Below are positions 7,589 to 14,742 of a DNA stretch of 19,303 nucleotides, piece by piece. Under the pieces are notes generated by a model. The model worked only from the letters and a program-made list of their open reading frames with translations, made no database searches and was not told the DNA's origin. The position numbers were made by a program, and so were the translations under genes. Numbering within the stretch: position 1 is the first letter of the stretch; every line of letters begins with the position of its first letter. This DNA comes from Oscillospiraceae bacterium (lineage in GTDB: Bacteria; Bacillota; Clostridia; Oscillospirales; UBA929), in contig JAISVO010000056.1 of NCBI GenBank assembly GCA_031271525.1, positions 1 to 19,303 on the forward strand. Reading direction: 5' to 3'.

Positions 7589-8846
7589 ATATGGGTCGCC
7601 TGAGATGAAAACAGCCTTCCAAGCCATCGAACGTCGGGCGAAAGCGGATGCCGATGCCGTACGTGCCGAGGTGCGGGGCCGTCTCGACGACATATTTGCC
7701 CGAGGCGCGGACGCCGTCAGCGAGCTGTCTATAAAGTTTGACGGCGCGCCGCCCCGGGAGGTGCCGAAAGGCGAACGGAGGGCGGCGCTTGATAGTTGTG
7801 ACCCAACCCTTATAGACGATTTGCGCCGGGCGGCGAAGAATATCGAAGGGTACCAAAAGCGGCTCCTGCCGCAGGGGTCGATGTGGACAAACCCGGACGG
7901 CGGGGCGGTCGGCTATGAGGTCCGCCCTGTGGACCGGGCGGGGCTGTATGTCCCGGGCGGCACGTCGGCGTACCCGTCCACCGTCCTGATGGCGATCATC
8001 CCGGCGCGGGTCGCGGGGGTTCGGGAGATCGTTTTTTGCACCCCTCCGGGAACGCAGTTGAAGCCGGAAGTGCTTGCGGCGGCGGAGATCGCCGGCGCGG
8101 ACCGGGTCTTTGCGATGAACGGGGTGGCGGCGATCGCGTCGATGGCTCTGGGACTCGGGATGGTGCCCCGCTGCGATGTGGTCGCGGGTCCGGGCAACGC
8201 CTTCGTCACCGAGACCAAGCGCCAGCTGTTCGGGTTCTGCGGCATCGACTCCACCGCCGGGCCCAGCGACATCCTCGTGCTGGCGGACGGTTCGGGCGAC
8301 CCGGCGTGGGTTGCGGCCGATCTCCTCAGCCAAGCGGAGCACGGAGCGCGGTCGGGCGCGGTGCTGGTCGCGCTCGACGAAGGGTTCGCCCGGGCGGTCT
8401 GCGACGAATTGAGCCGCCAGATCGCAATCCTCCCAAGGCGTGCGGAAGCGGAGGAAGCGCTCCGAAACTACGGCGCGGCGGTTGTCGCGGAGACCCGCGA
8501 GGACGCGCTGGCGGCGGTCAACAGTTTGGCGCCCGAGCATCTGGAGATTTTTACGAGGGACCCCGAGACGTGGCTGCCGGGTGTGCGGAACGCCGGCGCC
8601 GTTTTCCTCGGCGGCTTCGCCCCCGAACCGCTGGGCGACTACTGGGCGGGTCCCAGCCACATCCTGCCCACCGGGGGCGGCGCGCGGTTCTTCTCCGCCC
8701 TGTCGGTCGAGACGTTCTTAAAGCGAATCAGCGTGCTATCGTACGATCGATATACATTTGCGAATGTATCCGCCCCGATCGCCCGGCTGGCGAGAGTCGA
8801 GGGTTTGGAAGCTCATGCGCGCAGCGCGGAAGAGAGGTACAAATGA
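7572..8846 (+). CDS. hisD: Histidinol dehydrogenase
   Basis: HisD is a zinc-dependent NAD+ enzyme that oxidises L-histidinol to L-histidine in two steps, the last reactions of the pathway. The 424-residue length is typical. Expected residues are present: GPGNAFVTETK (206-216), Gln254 and His257 in SQAEHG, Glu322 and His323 in APEHLE (the general acid/base pair), Asp356 in GDYWAGPSH, and His415 near the C-terminus in EGLEAH. The start is ATG 7572 behind GAAGGGAG, inside the end of hisG. The first codons after the ATG form the 14-base palindrome discussed under findings. The stop overlaps hisC by ATGA. Confidence 0.96.
   Translation: MLTIVRYGSPEMKTAFQAIERRAKADADAVRAEVRGRLDDIFARGADAVSELSIKFDGAPPREVPKGERRAALDSCDPTLIDDLRRAAKNIEGYQKRLLPQGSMWTNPDGGAVGYEVRPVDRAGLYVPGGTSAYPSTVLMAIIPARVAGVREIVFCTPPGTQLKPEVLAAAEIAGADRVFAMNGVAAIASMALGLGMVPRCDVVAGPGNAFVTETKRQLFGFCGIDSTAGPSDILVLADGSGDPAWVAADLLSQAEHGARSGAVLVALDEGFARAVCDELSRQIAILPRRAEAEEALRNYGAAVVAETREDALAAVNSLAPEHLEIFTRDPETWLPGVRNAGAVFLGGFAPEPLGDYWAGPSHILPTGGGARFFSALSVETFLKRISVLSYDRYTFANVSAPIARLARVEGLEAHARSAEERYK
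7575..7588. repeat. Perfect 14-bp palindrome at the hisG/hisD junction
   Basis: CTAACGATCGTTAG is fully self-complementary. It begins immediately after the hisD ATG and includes the hisG stop. A near copy lies at 11485-11498 near the start of hisE. Confidence 0.6.
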
Positions 8847-9874
8847 ATCTGCCGGAAAAGTTAAAAAGCTTTTCTCCTTACCCGCCGATGACGGGGATGC
8901 CGTCCGTCCGGCTAGACGGTAACGAGAGCTGCTTCCCGCTGCCGGAAACCTTGCTCGGCGAGATCGCCGAAGCGGTGCGCGCCCTGCCCCTCCACCGGTA
9001 TCCCGACCCGGAAGCGGGTGAGGTATGCGCCCTCGCGGAAGAGTTTTGGGGCGCTCCGCCAAAGAGCGCCGTCGCCGGGAACGGATCGGACGAGCTGATT
9101 TCAGTGGCGCTGAACGCTTTCCTGCCGCGCGGAGGGAAACTCTTGGTCTGCGACCCGGACTTCTCGATGTATCGGTTCTATGCCGCGCTGTACGAGCTGG
9201 AGTGCGTCGGATTGTCCCGGTTTGAAGGGATCCCCGATCCGGACGAGGTGATTTTCCGAGGGAAAGAAGCCGGCGCGGTCATCCTCTCCAGTCCGTGCAA
9301 CCCCACCGGGCAGGCGCTGCCCCGCGCCGAGGTCCTGCGGATCATCGAGGCCCTCGATTGCCCTGTCCTTCTGGACGAGGCGTATATGGACTTCCACGAG
9401 GGAGCGTCCGTCCTGCCGTATATCGAACGATATAGAAACCTGATCGTCTTTAAAACCTGCTCTAAAAGCCTCGCGCTGGCGGGAATCCGTCTCGGCTTCG
9501 CCTTCGCGGGGGAGGAATTGCGGTCCGTCCTCCGTTCGGTCAAATCGCCCTACAACGTCAGCGCCCTGACGCAGGCGGCGGGAGCGGCCGCTCTCCGCCG
9601 ACCGGACATTTTGCGGGAAAACACGGCGAACATCCGCGCCCAAAAAGAAAAACTGTACGCAAAGCTCAAAGCTTTGGCGGGCGGTTTCGTCACCGATACG
9701 ACGGCGAATTTCGTCCTGCTCGCCCTGCCGGACGCCGTCGGCGTATACGCGTCGCTGCGGGACCGTGGAATCGCGGTGCGCCTCATCAACGGGGTTCTGC
9801 GGATCAGCGCCGGTACGGACCGTGAGATCGACGAGTTGATGAAAGCCTTGGAAACACTGGGGGTAACAGGATGA
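8843..9874 (+). CDS. hisC: Histidinol-phosphate aminotransferase
   Basis: HisC is a PLP enzyme that transaminates imidazole-acetol phosphate with glutamate to give histidinol phosphate. The 343-residue protein has the class I/II aminotransferase marks: LDGNES near residue 24-29, GNGSDELI (79-86), SSPCNPTGQ (149-157), LLDEAYMDF (176-184), and the PLP lysine Lys208 in TCSKSLALAG. The start is ATG 8843, which overlaps the hisD stop (ATGA) and has GAGAGG 6 bases upstream. The open frame reaches back to 8036, but that part is a shadow of hisD. It overlaps hisB by ATGA. Aromatic aminotransferases of the same fold are a formal alternative, but operon position settles the call. Confidence 0.94.
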   Translation: MNLPEKLKSFSPYPPMTGMPSVRLDGNESCFPLPETLLGEIAEAVRALPLHRYPDPEAGEVCALAEEFWGAPPKSAVAGNGSDELISVALNAFLPRGGKLLVCDPDFSMYRFYAALYELECVGLSRFEGIPDPDEVIFRGKEAGAVILSSPCNPTGQALPRAEVLRIIEALDCPVLLDEAYMDFHEGASVLPYIERYRNLIVFKTCSKSLALAGIRLGFAFAGEELRSVLRSVKSPYNVSALTQAAGAAALRRPDILRENTANIRAQKEKLYAKLKALAGGFVTDTTANFVLLALPDAVGVYASLRDRGIAVRLINGVLRISAGTDREIDELMKALETLGVTG

Positions 9875-10425
9875 CGAGAGTGACCAAAGAGACATCGGTG
9901 CGTGTCGAACTCAACCCAGCCGGAGGGGAAATATCGATATCCACCGGAATCGGGTTCTTCGACCACATGCTGACCGCGCTGGCGTTCCACGCCGGGTTCG
10001 GGCTGCGCGTCAAAGCCGAGGGGGACCTGATTGTGGACGGGCATCACACGGTGGAGGATGTCGGAATCGTTTTGGGGCAAGCGTTCCGGGAGGTTACCGG
10101 CGCCGGGATCGAACGGTTCGGATCCGCCCACATCCCGATGGACGAGTCGCTCGGCTTCTGTGCCGTTGATGTCGGCGGGCGGGCGTTCCTCCGTTTTGAC
10201 GGGGCGATCCCGGACGGGCTGATCGGAACCTACGACGCCTCGCTGAGCAAAGAATTTTTCCGGGCGTTCAGCGCTAACGCGTTGATTTCCCTCCACCTGT
10301 CGGTAACCGGCGAGAACGCCCACCACATGACCGAAGCGCTGTACAAAGCCTGCGGCGTCGCCCTGCGGCACGCGTGCGCCCCACGGAAGGGCGGCGGCGT
10401 ACCCTCGACGAAGGGGGCGCTGTGA
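9871..10425 (+). CDS. hisB: Imidazoleglycerol-phosphate dehydratase
   Basis: HisB dehydrates imidazole glycerol phosphate to imidazole-acetol phosphate. The 184-residue protein is the monofunctional form without a phosphatase domain. It shows the duplicated metal-binding pattern: FFDHML (about 29-34), DGHHTVED (about 56-63), a second half with DESLGF, and ENAHHMTEA near the C-terminus. These His and Glu residues bind the two Mn2+ ions of the family. It starts at the ATGA overlap with hisC and has only a weak G-rich ribosome site, so translational coupling is likely. It is followed directly by hisA (TGATG overlap); in many Firmicutes hisH would sit between them. No histidinol-phosphate phosphatase gene was found in the window. 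Confidence 0.95.
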   Translation: MTRVTKETSVRVELNPAGGEISISTGIGFFDHMLTALAFHAGFGLRVKAEGDLIVDGHHTVEDVGIVLGQAFREVTGAGIERFGSAHIPMDESLGFCAVDVGGRAFLRFDGAIPDGLIGTYDASLSKEFFRAFSANALISLHLSVTGENAHHMTEALYKACGVALRHACAPRKGGGVPSTKGAL

Positions 10426-11456
10426 TGGAGCTTCTGCCCGCGATCGACCTCAAGGAGGGGCGCTGCGTCCGGTTGCTGCGGGGGGATTTCGCGACGGTCC
10501 ATGAGGTCGCGCCCGATCCGGTTGCGGTCGCGGAGAGCTTCCGGAGCGCTGCGATGATCCACGTCGTCGATTTGGACGGCGCGAAGGACGGGCGTCGCAG
10601 GAACGCCGAACTTGTCAAAAAAATCGTCGAAGCGGCGGCCCCCGCGAAGATCGAGCTGGGCGGCGGTTTGCGGACAATGAACGACCTCGCGGAAGCCGAT
10701 GCCCTCGGCGTTTGGCGCTTTGTCATCGGTTCGGCGGCGCTGGAGGATCCGGGATTTGTCAAGGACGCCGTCCTGCGGTACGGGAGCGGGCGGGTCGCGG
10801 TCGGGATCGACGCCAAGGACGGCAGGGTGCGTTCCCACGGGTGGACCGGCGATTCGGGCCGGGATGAGCTGGACTTCTTCCGGGAGGTCGCGTCGCTCGG
10901 CGTGACGACCGTCGTCTACACAGACATCGCGGCCGACGGAGCCCTTGCCGGGCCGTCCGTGGCGCGTCTGGCAAGGCTTCGGGAAACGCTGCCCGGTATC
11001 GACCTGATCGCGAGCGGCGGCGTGACGACGATAAACGACGTCAAGACCCTCCGGCAGCTCGGCGTCAGCGCCGCGATTGCCGGCAAAGCGGTCTACACCG
11101 GCGACCTGCCGCTGGAGGAAGCCCTCTTCGAAGCCCGCTACGGGGCGCTGTTCGACCGCGCGCCGCTGATTCCGGGGATTGTTCAGGACGAGGAGACAAA
11201 CGAGGTGCTGATGCTCGGACACCTGTCGCCGGAGTCGCTGCGGCTCACATTGCGGACCGGGCGGGCGACCTTCTTCTCGCGGACCCGCCGGCAGCTCTGG
11301 GTCAAGGGGGAGACAAGCGGGAACTTCCTCGATGTCGTGTCGGTTGCCGCCGACTGTTACCATAACTCGCTGCTGCTCCGGTGCCGCCCGCACGGGCCGA
11401 CCTGCCATACCGGGCGCGCGAGCTGTTTCTTCAACGAAATTCCGCTGGGAGGATGA
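10425..11456 (+). CDS. HisA-HisI fusion: ProFAR isomerase joined to phosphoribosyl-AMP cyclohydrolase
   Basis: One continuous 343-codon frame encodes two enzymes. Residues 1-240 are HisA, a TIM barrel: AIDLKEG with Asp8, HVVDLDGA (46-53), GIDAKDG with Asp129, TDIAADG (166-172) and ASGGV (196-200). Residues 246-340 are HisI: IPGIVQDEETNEVLML, SRTRRQLWVKGETSG (285-299) and the Zn ligands Cys311, Cys327 and Cys334 in CHTGRASCF. The linker is only a few residues, with no stop or new start. HisI opens the PR-AMP ring and HisA isomerises the product, so consecutive steps are joined. HisI's usual D-C-D-x-D metal motif reads D-C-Y-H-N (310-314). The start is ATG 10425 behind AAGGGGG (10411-10417); the frame upstream to 10374 lies in hisB. 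hisF would normally sit at the fusion point. Confidence 0.93.
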   Translation: MELLPAIDLKEGRCVRLLRGDFATVHEVAPDPVAVAESFRSAAMIHVVDLDGAKDGRRRNAELVKKIVEAAAPAKIELGGGLRTMNDLAEADALGVWRFVIGSAALEDPGFVKDAVLRYGSGRVAVGIDAKDGRVRSHGWTGDSGRDELDFFREVASLGVTTVVYTDIAADGALAGPSVARLARLRETLPGIDLIASGGVTTINDVKTLRQLGVSAAIAGKAVYTGDLPLEEALFEARYGALFDRAPLIPGIVQDEETNEVLMLGHLSPESLRLTLRTGRATFFSRTRRQLWVKGETSGNFLDVVSVAADCYHNSLLLRCRPHGPTCHTGRASCFFNEIPLGG

Positions 11457-11460
11457 GACG

Positions 11461-11784
11461 ATGGACGCGATGGAGGGTCTATATCTAACGATAGTTAGCC
11501 GCAAAGAAACGCCGATGGAGGGTTCGTACACCAATTATCTGTTTTCGCAGGGGCTGGACAAAATTTGCAAGAAGGTGGGCGAGGAGTGCGCCGAGACGAT
11601 CATCGCCGCGAAAAACGGGGAGCCGGAGCCGCTGGTCGGAGAGGTGAGCGACGTGCTGTATCACCTGCTGGTACTGCTGTGCGAACAGGGCATACCTTGG
11701 AGCGCGGTGCGGGACGAGCTGACGCTGCGGAGCCAAAAGATCGGCAACAGGAAGGAGCGGCGGGACGTTGACCGAAACACATGA
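11461..11784 (+). CDS. hisE: Phosphoribosyl-ATP pyrophosphatase
   Basis: HisE hydrolyses phosphoribosyl-ATP to phosphoribosyl-AMP and pyrophosphate. The 107-residue protein carries the MazG-like all-alpha HisE core: GSYTNYLF, KKVGEECAETIIAAK (about 38-52) with the Mg2+-binding Glu residues, and EVSDVLYHLLVLL (about 63-75). It is a separate gene, whereas in enterobacteria HisI and HisE are fused; here HisI is attached to HisA instead. ATG 11461 follows GGGAGG by 8 bases and lies 4 bases after the HisA-HisI stop. The 5' codons include CTAACGATAGTTAG, a near copy of the hisD-start palindrome. The 3' end overlaps the uracil-DNA glycosylase gene by 17 bases. Confidence 0.94.
   Translation: MDAMEGLYLTIVSRKETPMEGSYTNYLFSQGLDKICKKVGEECAETIIAAKNGEPEPLVGEVSDVLYHLLVLLCEQGIPWSAVRDELTLRSQKIGNRKERRDVDRNT
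11485..11498. repeat. Near copy of the hisD-start palindrome inside hisE
   Basis: CTAACGATAGTTAG has 5-bp arms (CTAAC/GTTAG) and matches 7575-7588 at 13 of 14 positions. It encodes LTIV in both genes. Confidence 0.55.
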
Positions 11785-12352
11785 ACGCTTTGAAGCGCTG
11801 AAAAGCGCTTGCCTGTCCTGTGACCGCTGCGTGCTCGCAGCGACGCGGACGCAAGTGGTGTTCGGCGTTGGCGACCCGAAGAGCGAAGCCCTCTTCATCG
11901 GCGAGGGGCCGGGGCAGGAGGAAGACCTGAAAGGCGAGCCGTTTGTCGGGCGCGCCGGGCGGCTGCTCGACGTCATGCTGGCGTCGATAGGGCTGAAACG
12001 CGAAAACATCTACATAGCGAACATCGTAAAATGCCGGCCGCCGGGAAACCGCGACCCGCTGAACCTCGAGCAGGACGCCTGCATCCCGTGGCTGCGCGAG
12101 CAGACCAAGCTGATCAAGCCCAAGATCATCGTCTGTCTCGGGCGGGTTGCCGCGATGAAGATCATCCGCCCCGACTACAAGATCACGTCCGAGCACGGGC
12201 AGTGGACCGAAAAGGGCGGCTACTGGATGACGGCGCTCTTCCACCCGGCGTTCCTCCTCCGCGACCCGCGTCACAAGCCGGAAACCTTCGACGACCTCAA
12301 ACGGCTGGAAGCGAAGATGCGGGAGGTCTGCGAATACACATTGCCGGATTGA
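11768..12352 (+). CDS. Family 4 uracil-DNA glycosylase (4Fe-4S)
   Basis: The enzyme removes uracil from DNA at the start of base excision repair. The 194-residue protein has the family 4 hallmarks: an N-terminal CLSCDRC cluster (Cys15, 18, 21), motif A GEGPGQEED (45-53), FVGRAGRLLD (59-68), NIVKCRPPGNRDP (85-97) with Cys89, then Cys105, and motif B HPAFLLRDP (159-167). Four of these cysteines should hold an iron-sulfur cluster. The start is TTG 11768, 10 bases after GAAGGAG (11751-11757); no in-frame ATG fits. The 17-base overlap with hisE suggests it is co-transcribed with the his operon. It has no known link to histidine synthesis, so this looks like a positional hitch-hiker. Confidence 0.92.
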   Translation: MTETHERFEALKSACLSCDRCVLAATRTQVVFGVGDPKSEALFIGEGPGQEEDLKGEPFVGRAGRLLDVMLASIGLKRENIYIANIVKCRPPGNRDPLNLEQDACIPWLREQTKLIKPKIIVCLGRVAAMKIIRPDYKITSEHGQWTEKGGYWMTALFHPAFLLRDPRHKPETFDDLKRLEAKMREVCEYTLPD

Positions 12353-12367
12353 CGGGAGGGGCGGGCG

Positions 12368-13291
12368 ATGAAACGAAAAGACAGGACGCCGAGGTTTCCG
12401 AGCAGGAAATTCTTCATGGGCGTTTTGTTCGCGTTTATCCTGCTCGGCATCGGGTTTGGGGTCTTGATATTTCTCTTTCTGCGGAACGCAAATCCCGAAG
12501 AGAACTTATACGACCTCGTCCGCTCGACCGCTACGGTGCTGGGCGTCGTGACGGTCGGCGGGGCCGCCGCGATCCAGTACCGCAAACAACGCTTCGCCGA
12601 AGCCAGCGCGGAGTTGGATCGCGACGCCAAGTTCGCCGCCCTGCTGACCACCGCGATCAACCATCTGGGCAGCGACAGCGAAGCAATCCGCCGGGGCGCG
12701 TTGTATGAGCTGAAACGGCTTGCGTACGATTCGGAGAAGGATCGCGAAAGCGCGATGGAAATTATCGCGCGGTTTGCGAAGGAGAAGTATAATGCGTTAT
12801 CTGATAAAGAAAAGGATAAATCATTATATACCTCCGAAATCGAATTGGCGAGGGATATTCTATGTATTTTGCTCCGAGATAAATCGATAATTGTTGATCA
12901 CACGAAGCTTGATTTATCATTCACACCGCTTGCGTGGGGAAATCTAAGGGAAGCGGATTTGAGAAGTGCAAACCTCGGCGGAGCAAAACTCACACTTGTA
13001 CACCTCGACGGAGCAGACCTTGACGGAGCATACCTCAACGGGGCACACCTCGACGGAGCATACCTCAATGAAGCAAACCTCACACACGCAAACCTCCATT
13101 TCGCAAACCTCACAAACGCATTCCTCAGAGGAGCAGACCTCAGCGAAGCAGACCTCACAGGAGCAGTTGTCTCAGTGGAGCGACTCCTATTTGTTCTCAT
13201 AGATGCAAACACCAAACTTGACCCGCACATTCGTGAGGAACTAGTTAGACTGAAAGCAAAAAGGGATAGACTGAAAGCAGAAAAGAAATGA
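12368..13291 (+). CDS. Membrane-anchored pentapeptide-repeat protein
   Basis: The 307-residue protein has two predicted membrane segments (about 16-38 and 53-70) and a helical region with KFAALLTTAINHLGSD and ALYELKRLAYDS (about 88-122). That region resembles the stretch before the repeats in other membrane pentapeptide proteins. About 18 pentapeptides of A(D/N/Y/H)LxG type follow (about 178-270), and a basic coiled tail ends in KAEKK. The repeats would fold as a right-handed quadrilateral beta-helix; its partner is unknown. Codons up to about 140 (nt 12785) match the GC-rich neighbours, after which the gene becomes AT-richer with GCA, GGA and TTA codons, suggesting a different history for the repeat half. 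The start is ATG 12368 behind GGGAGGGG, 15 bases after the glycosylase gene. Gyrase-protecting Qnr-like proteins lack membrane segments, so that role is unlikely. Confidence 0.85.
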   Translation: MKRKDRTPRFPSRKFFMGVLFAFILLGIGFGVLIFLFLRNANPEENLYDLVRSTATVLGVVTVGGAAAIQYRKQRFAEASAELDRDAKFAALLTTAINHLGSDSEAIRRGALYELKRLAYDSEKDRESAMEIIARFAKEKYNALSDKEKDKSLYTSEIELARDILCILLRDKSIIVDHTKLDLSFTPLAWGNLREADLRSANLGGAKLTLVHLDGADLDGAYLNGAHLDGAYLNEANLTHANLHFANLTNAFLRGADLSEADLTGAVVSVERLLFVLIDANTKLDPHIREELVRLKAKRDRLKAEKK

Positions 13292-13292
13292 A

Positions 13293-13320
13293 CACCCGCC
13301 GCCCCCTTCGTCATAGAATA
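13293..13320 (+). promoter_or_regulatory. Candidate mother-cell (sigma-K or sigma-E type) promoter for the cortex hydrolase
   Basis: CAC (13293-13295), a 16-base spacer, and CATAGAATA (13312-13320) fit the sigma-K pattern mAC-N16/17-CATAnnnTA. The -10 also resembles that of sigma-E. The start codon is 29 bases further on. Confidence 0.45.
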
Positions 13321-13348
13321 CCGTATCGTGAGCAAAGGGGGGCTGAAT

Positions 13349-14572
13349 ATGAATGGATACTTAAAAATAGCGGCGTTCAATGAAAATATCGCCCGGCCGT
13401 TGGGCGGGGCGTTGGTGCAGGTTTTGGGCGGGGACGGGAAGGTGCTCGAAGAGGTTCGCACCGACGATTCGGGGCAGACCGCGGGTGTTCCGCTGCCTTC
13501 GCCGCCGACCGACTATTCGCTGCAGCCCGGCTCTCCGCAGCCCTACAGCCTGTATGACGTACGGGTAAACGCCGACGGTTTCGGCGAAGTGACGGTCCGG
13601 GGGGTGCAGCTTCTCCCCGACGAGGAAACCTATCAGGATGTCGCGCTCTTCCCGGCGGCGTCGCAGGGGACGGCGAACACCGAAATCGTCATCCCGCCCA
13701 GCACCTTATACGGGGACTACCCGCCAAAGGAACCCGAGGACGAGGTAAAGCCCCTCCCGCAATCGACCGGGCTTGTCGTGCTGCCCGAGCCGGTTATTCC
13801 GGAATATGTCATCGTACACGCGGGGGTGCCGTCCGACAGCTCCGCGAAGGACTATTGGGTGCCCTTCCGGGACTATATCAAAAACTGCGCGTCCAGCGAG
13901 ATTTACGCCACGTGGCCGGTCGAGACTCTCCGCGCGAACATCCTCGCGATCATCTCGCTGACCCTGAACCGGGTCTACACCGAGTGGTATCGGAGCAAAG
14001 GGTACTCGTTCACCATCACGAACAGCACCCGGTTTGATCAGGCTTTCGTGTACGGCAGGAGCATCTACACCGAAATCTCCCGGGTGGTGGATGAGCTGTT
14101 CACGAACTACGTCACGAAGCCGGACATCCGCCAGCCGCTGTTCACCCAGTATTGCGACGGGAAGACGGTGCAGTGCCCCAATTGGATGACGCAGTGGGGA
14201 AGCAAAAGCTTGGGCGACCAAGGCTATACGGCGATCAACATCCTCCGCTCCTATTACGGCTGGGATGTCTACCTCGCCCAAGCGGAGCAGGTGGAGGGGA
14301 TCCCGTCCTCCTTCCCCGGCGGCGTGCTGCAAGTCGGCTCGTCCGGCGAGGCGGTGCGGACAGTCCAAACCCAGCTGAACGCGATATCGAACAACTTCCC
14401 GGCGATCAAGAAGGTCGCGGTGGACGGCGTCTTCGGGCAGGATACCCGCCGCGCGGTCGAGAAGTTCCAGAGCGTCTTCAACCTGCCGAGCGACGGTCTG
14501 GTAGGCCGCTCGACGTGGTACAAGATCAGCCAGATCTATGTCGCCGTAACCAACATGGCCGCGACGGTGTAG
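13349..14572 (+). CDS. sleC: SleC-type spore cortex-lytic enzyme (SpoIID-like domain plus peptidoglycan-binding domain)
   Basis: SleC degrades the modified cortex peptidoglycan during germination and is made as a pro-enzyme activated by Csp proteases. The 407-residue product has the expected order: an N-terminal beta-rich pro-region (about 1-110) with no secretion signal, a linker, a SpoIID-like lytic transglycosylase domain (about 150-310) and a C-terminal PG_binding_1 domain (about 326-392). The segment SSEIYATWPVETLRA (182-196) aligns with the SpoIID catalytic motif, with Glu184 as the likely catalytic residue. SleC proteins of clostridia are about 420-440 residues. The start is ATG 13349 behind AAAGGGGGG with 6-base spacing; GTG 13328 is in frame but has no ribosome site. 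No csp protease genes are nearby. A paralogous SpoIID-like coat or cortex enzyme is the alternative. Confidence 0.8.
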   Translation: MNGYLKIAAFNENIARPLGGALVQVLGGDGKVLEEVRTDDSGQTAGVPLPSPPTDYSLQPGSPQPYSLYDVRVNADGFGEVTVRGVQLLPDEETYQDVALFPAASQGTANTEIVIPPSTLYGDYPPKEPEDEVKPLPQSTGLVVLPEPVIPEYVIVHAGVPSDSSAKDYWVPFRDYIKNCASSEIYATWPVETLRANILAIISLTLNRVYTEWYRSKGYSFTITNSTRFDQAFVYGRSIYTEISRVVDELFTNYVTKPDIRQPLFTQYCDGKTVQCPNWMTQWGSKSLGDQGYTAINILRSYYGWDVYLAQAEQVEGIPSSFPGGVLQVGSSGEAVRTVQTQLNAISNNFPAIKKVAVDGVFGQDTRRAVEKFQSVFNLPSDGLVGRSTWYKISQIYVAVTNMAATV

Positions 14573-14595
14573 CCGGGACGCCGCATGGCATTCCC

Positions 14596-14625
14596 CACCC
14601 ACTCATCCGAGTGGGTGCTTTTTTT
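14596..14625 (+). terminator. Rho-independent terminator after the cortex hydrolase
   Basis: A perfect 9-bp stem (CACCCACTC/GAGTGGGTG) with an ATCC loop is followed by C and seven T residues. It separates the cortex-enzyme transcript from the spoIIA operon. Confidence 0.92.
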
Positions 14626-14742
14626 ATGTCAACCGTCCCCCAAATCGACAGAATCCCGCGCGCCGGTGGGAGTACAATATCCGCAGAATCACCGCCCTGT
14701 CGGGCATACCGGGGAAAACCATCATACAAAGGAGGGTCGCCC

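Noticed and set aside
10374..10424. N-terminal extension of HisA by 17 codons
   Set aside because: It lies in the end of hisB, and the ATG at 10425 has AAGGGGG at 7 bases and matches the usual HisA start.
12960..13170. Possible CRISPR-like repeat array
   Set aside because: The regular repeats are 15-base coding units of a pentapeptide protein, without spacers.
12966..13202. Thr/Ser/Gln-rich frame over the pentapeptide repeats
   Set aside because: It is a frame-shifted reading of the 15-base repeat; all frames stay open there because the repeat unit is a multiple of three without stops.
14700..14735. Possible sigma-G promoter before spoIIAA (GCATA and CATCATA)
   Set aside because: The spacing is about 11 bases, where 17-18 is expected, and the CATCATA box lies against the ribosome site.
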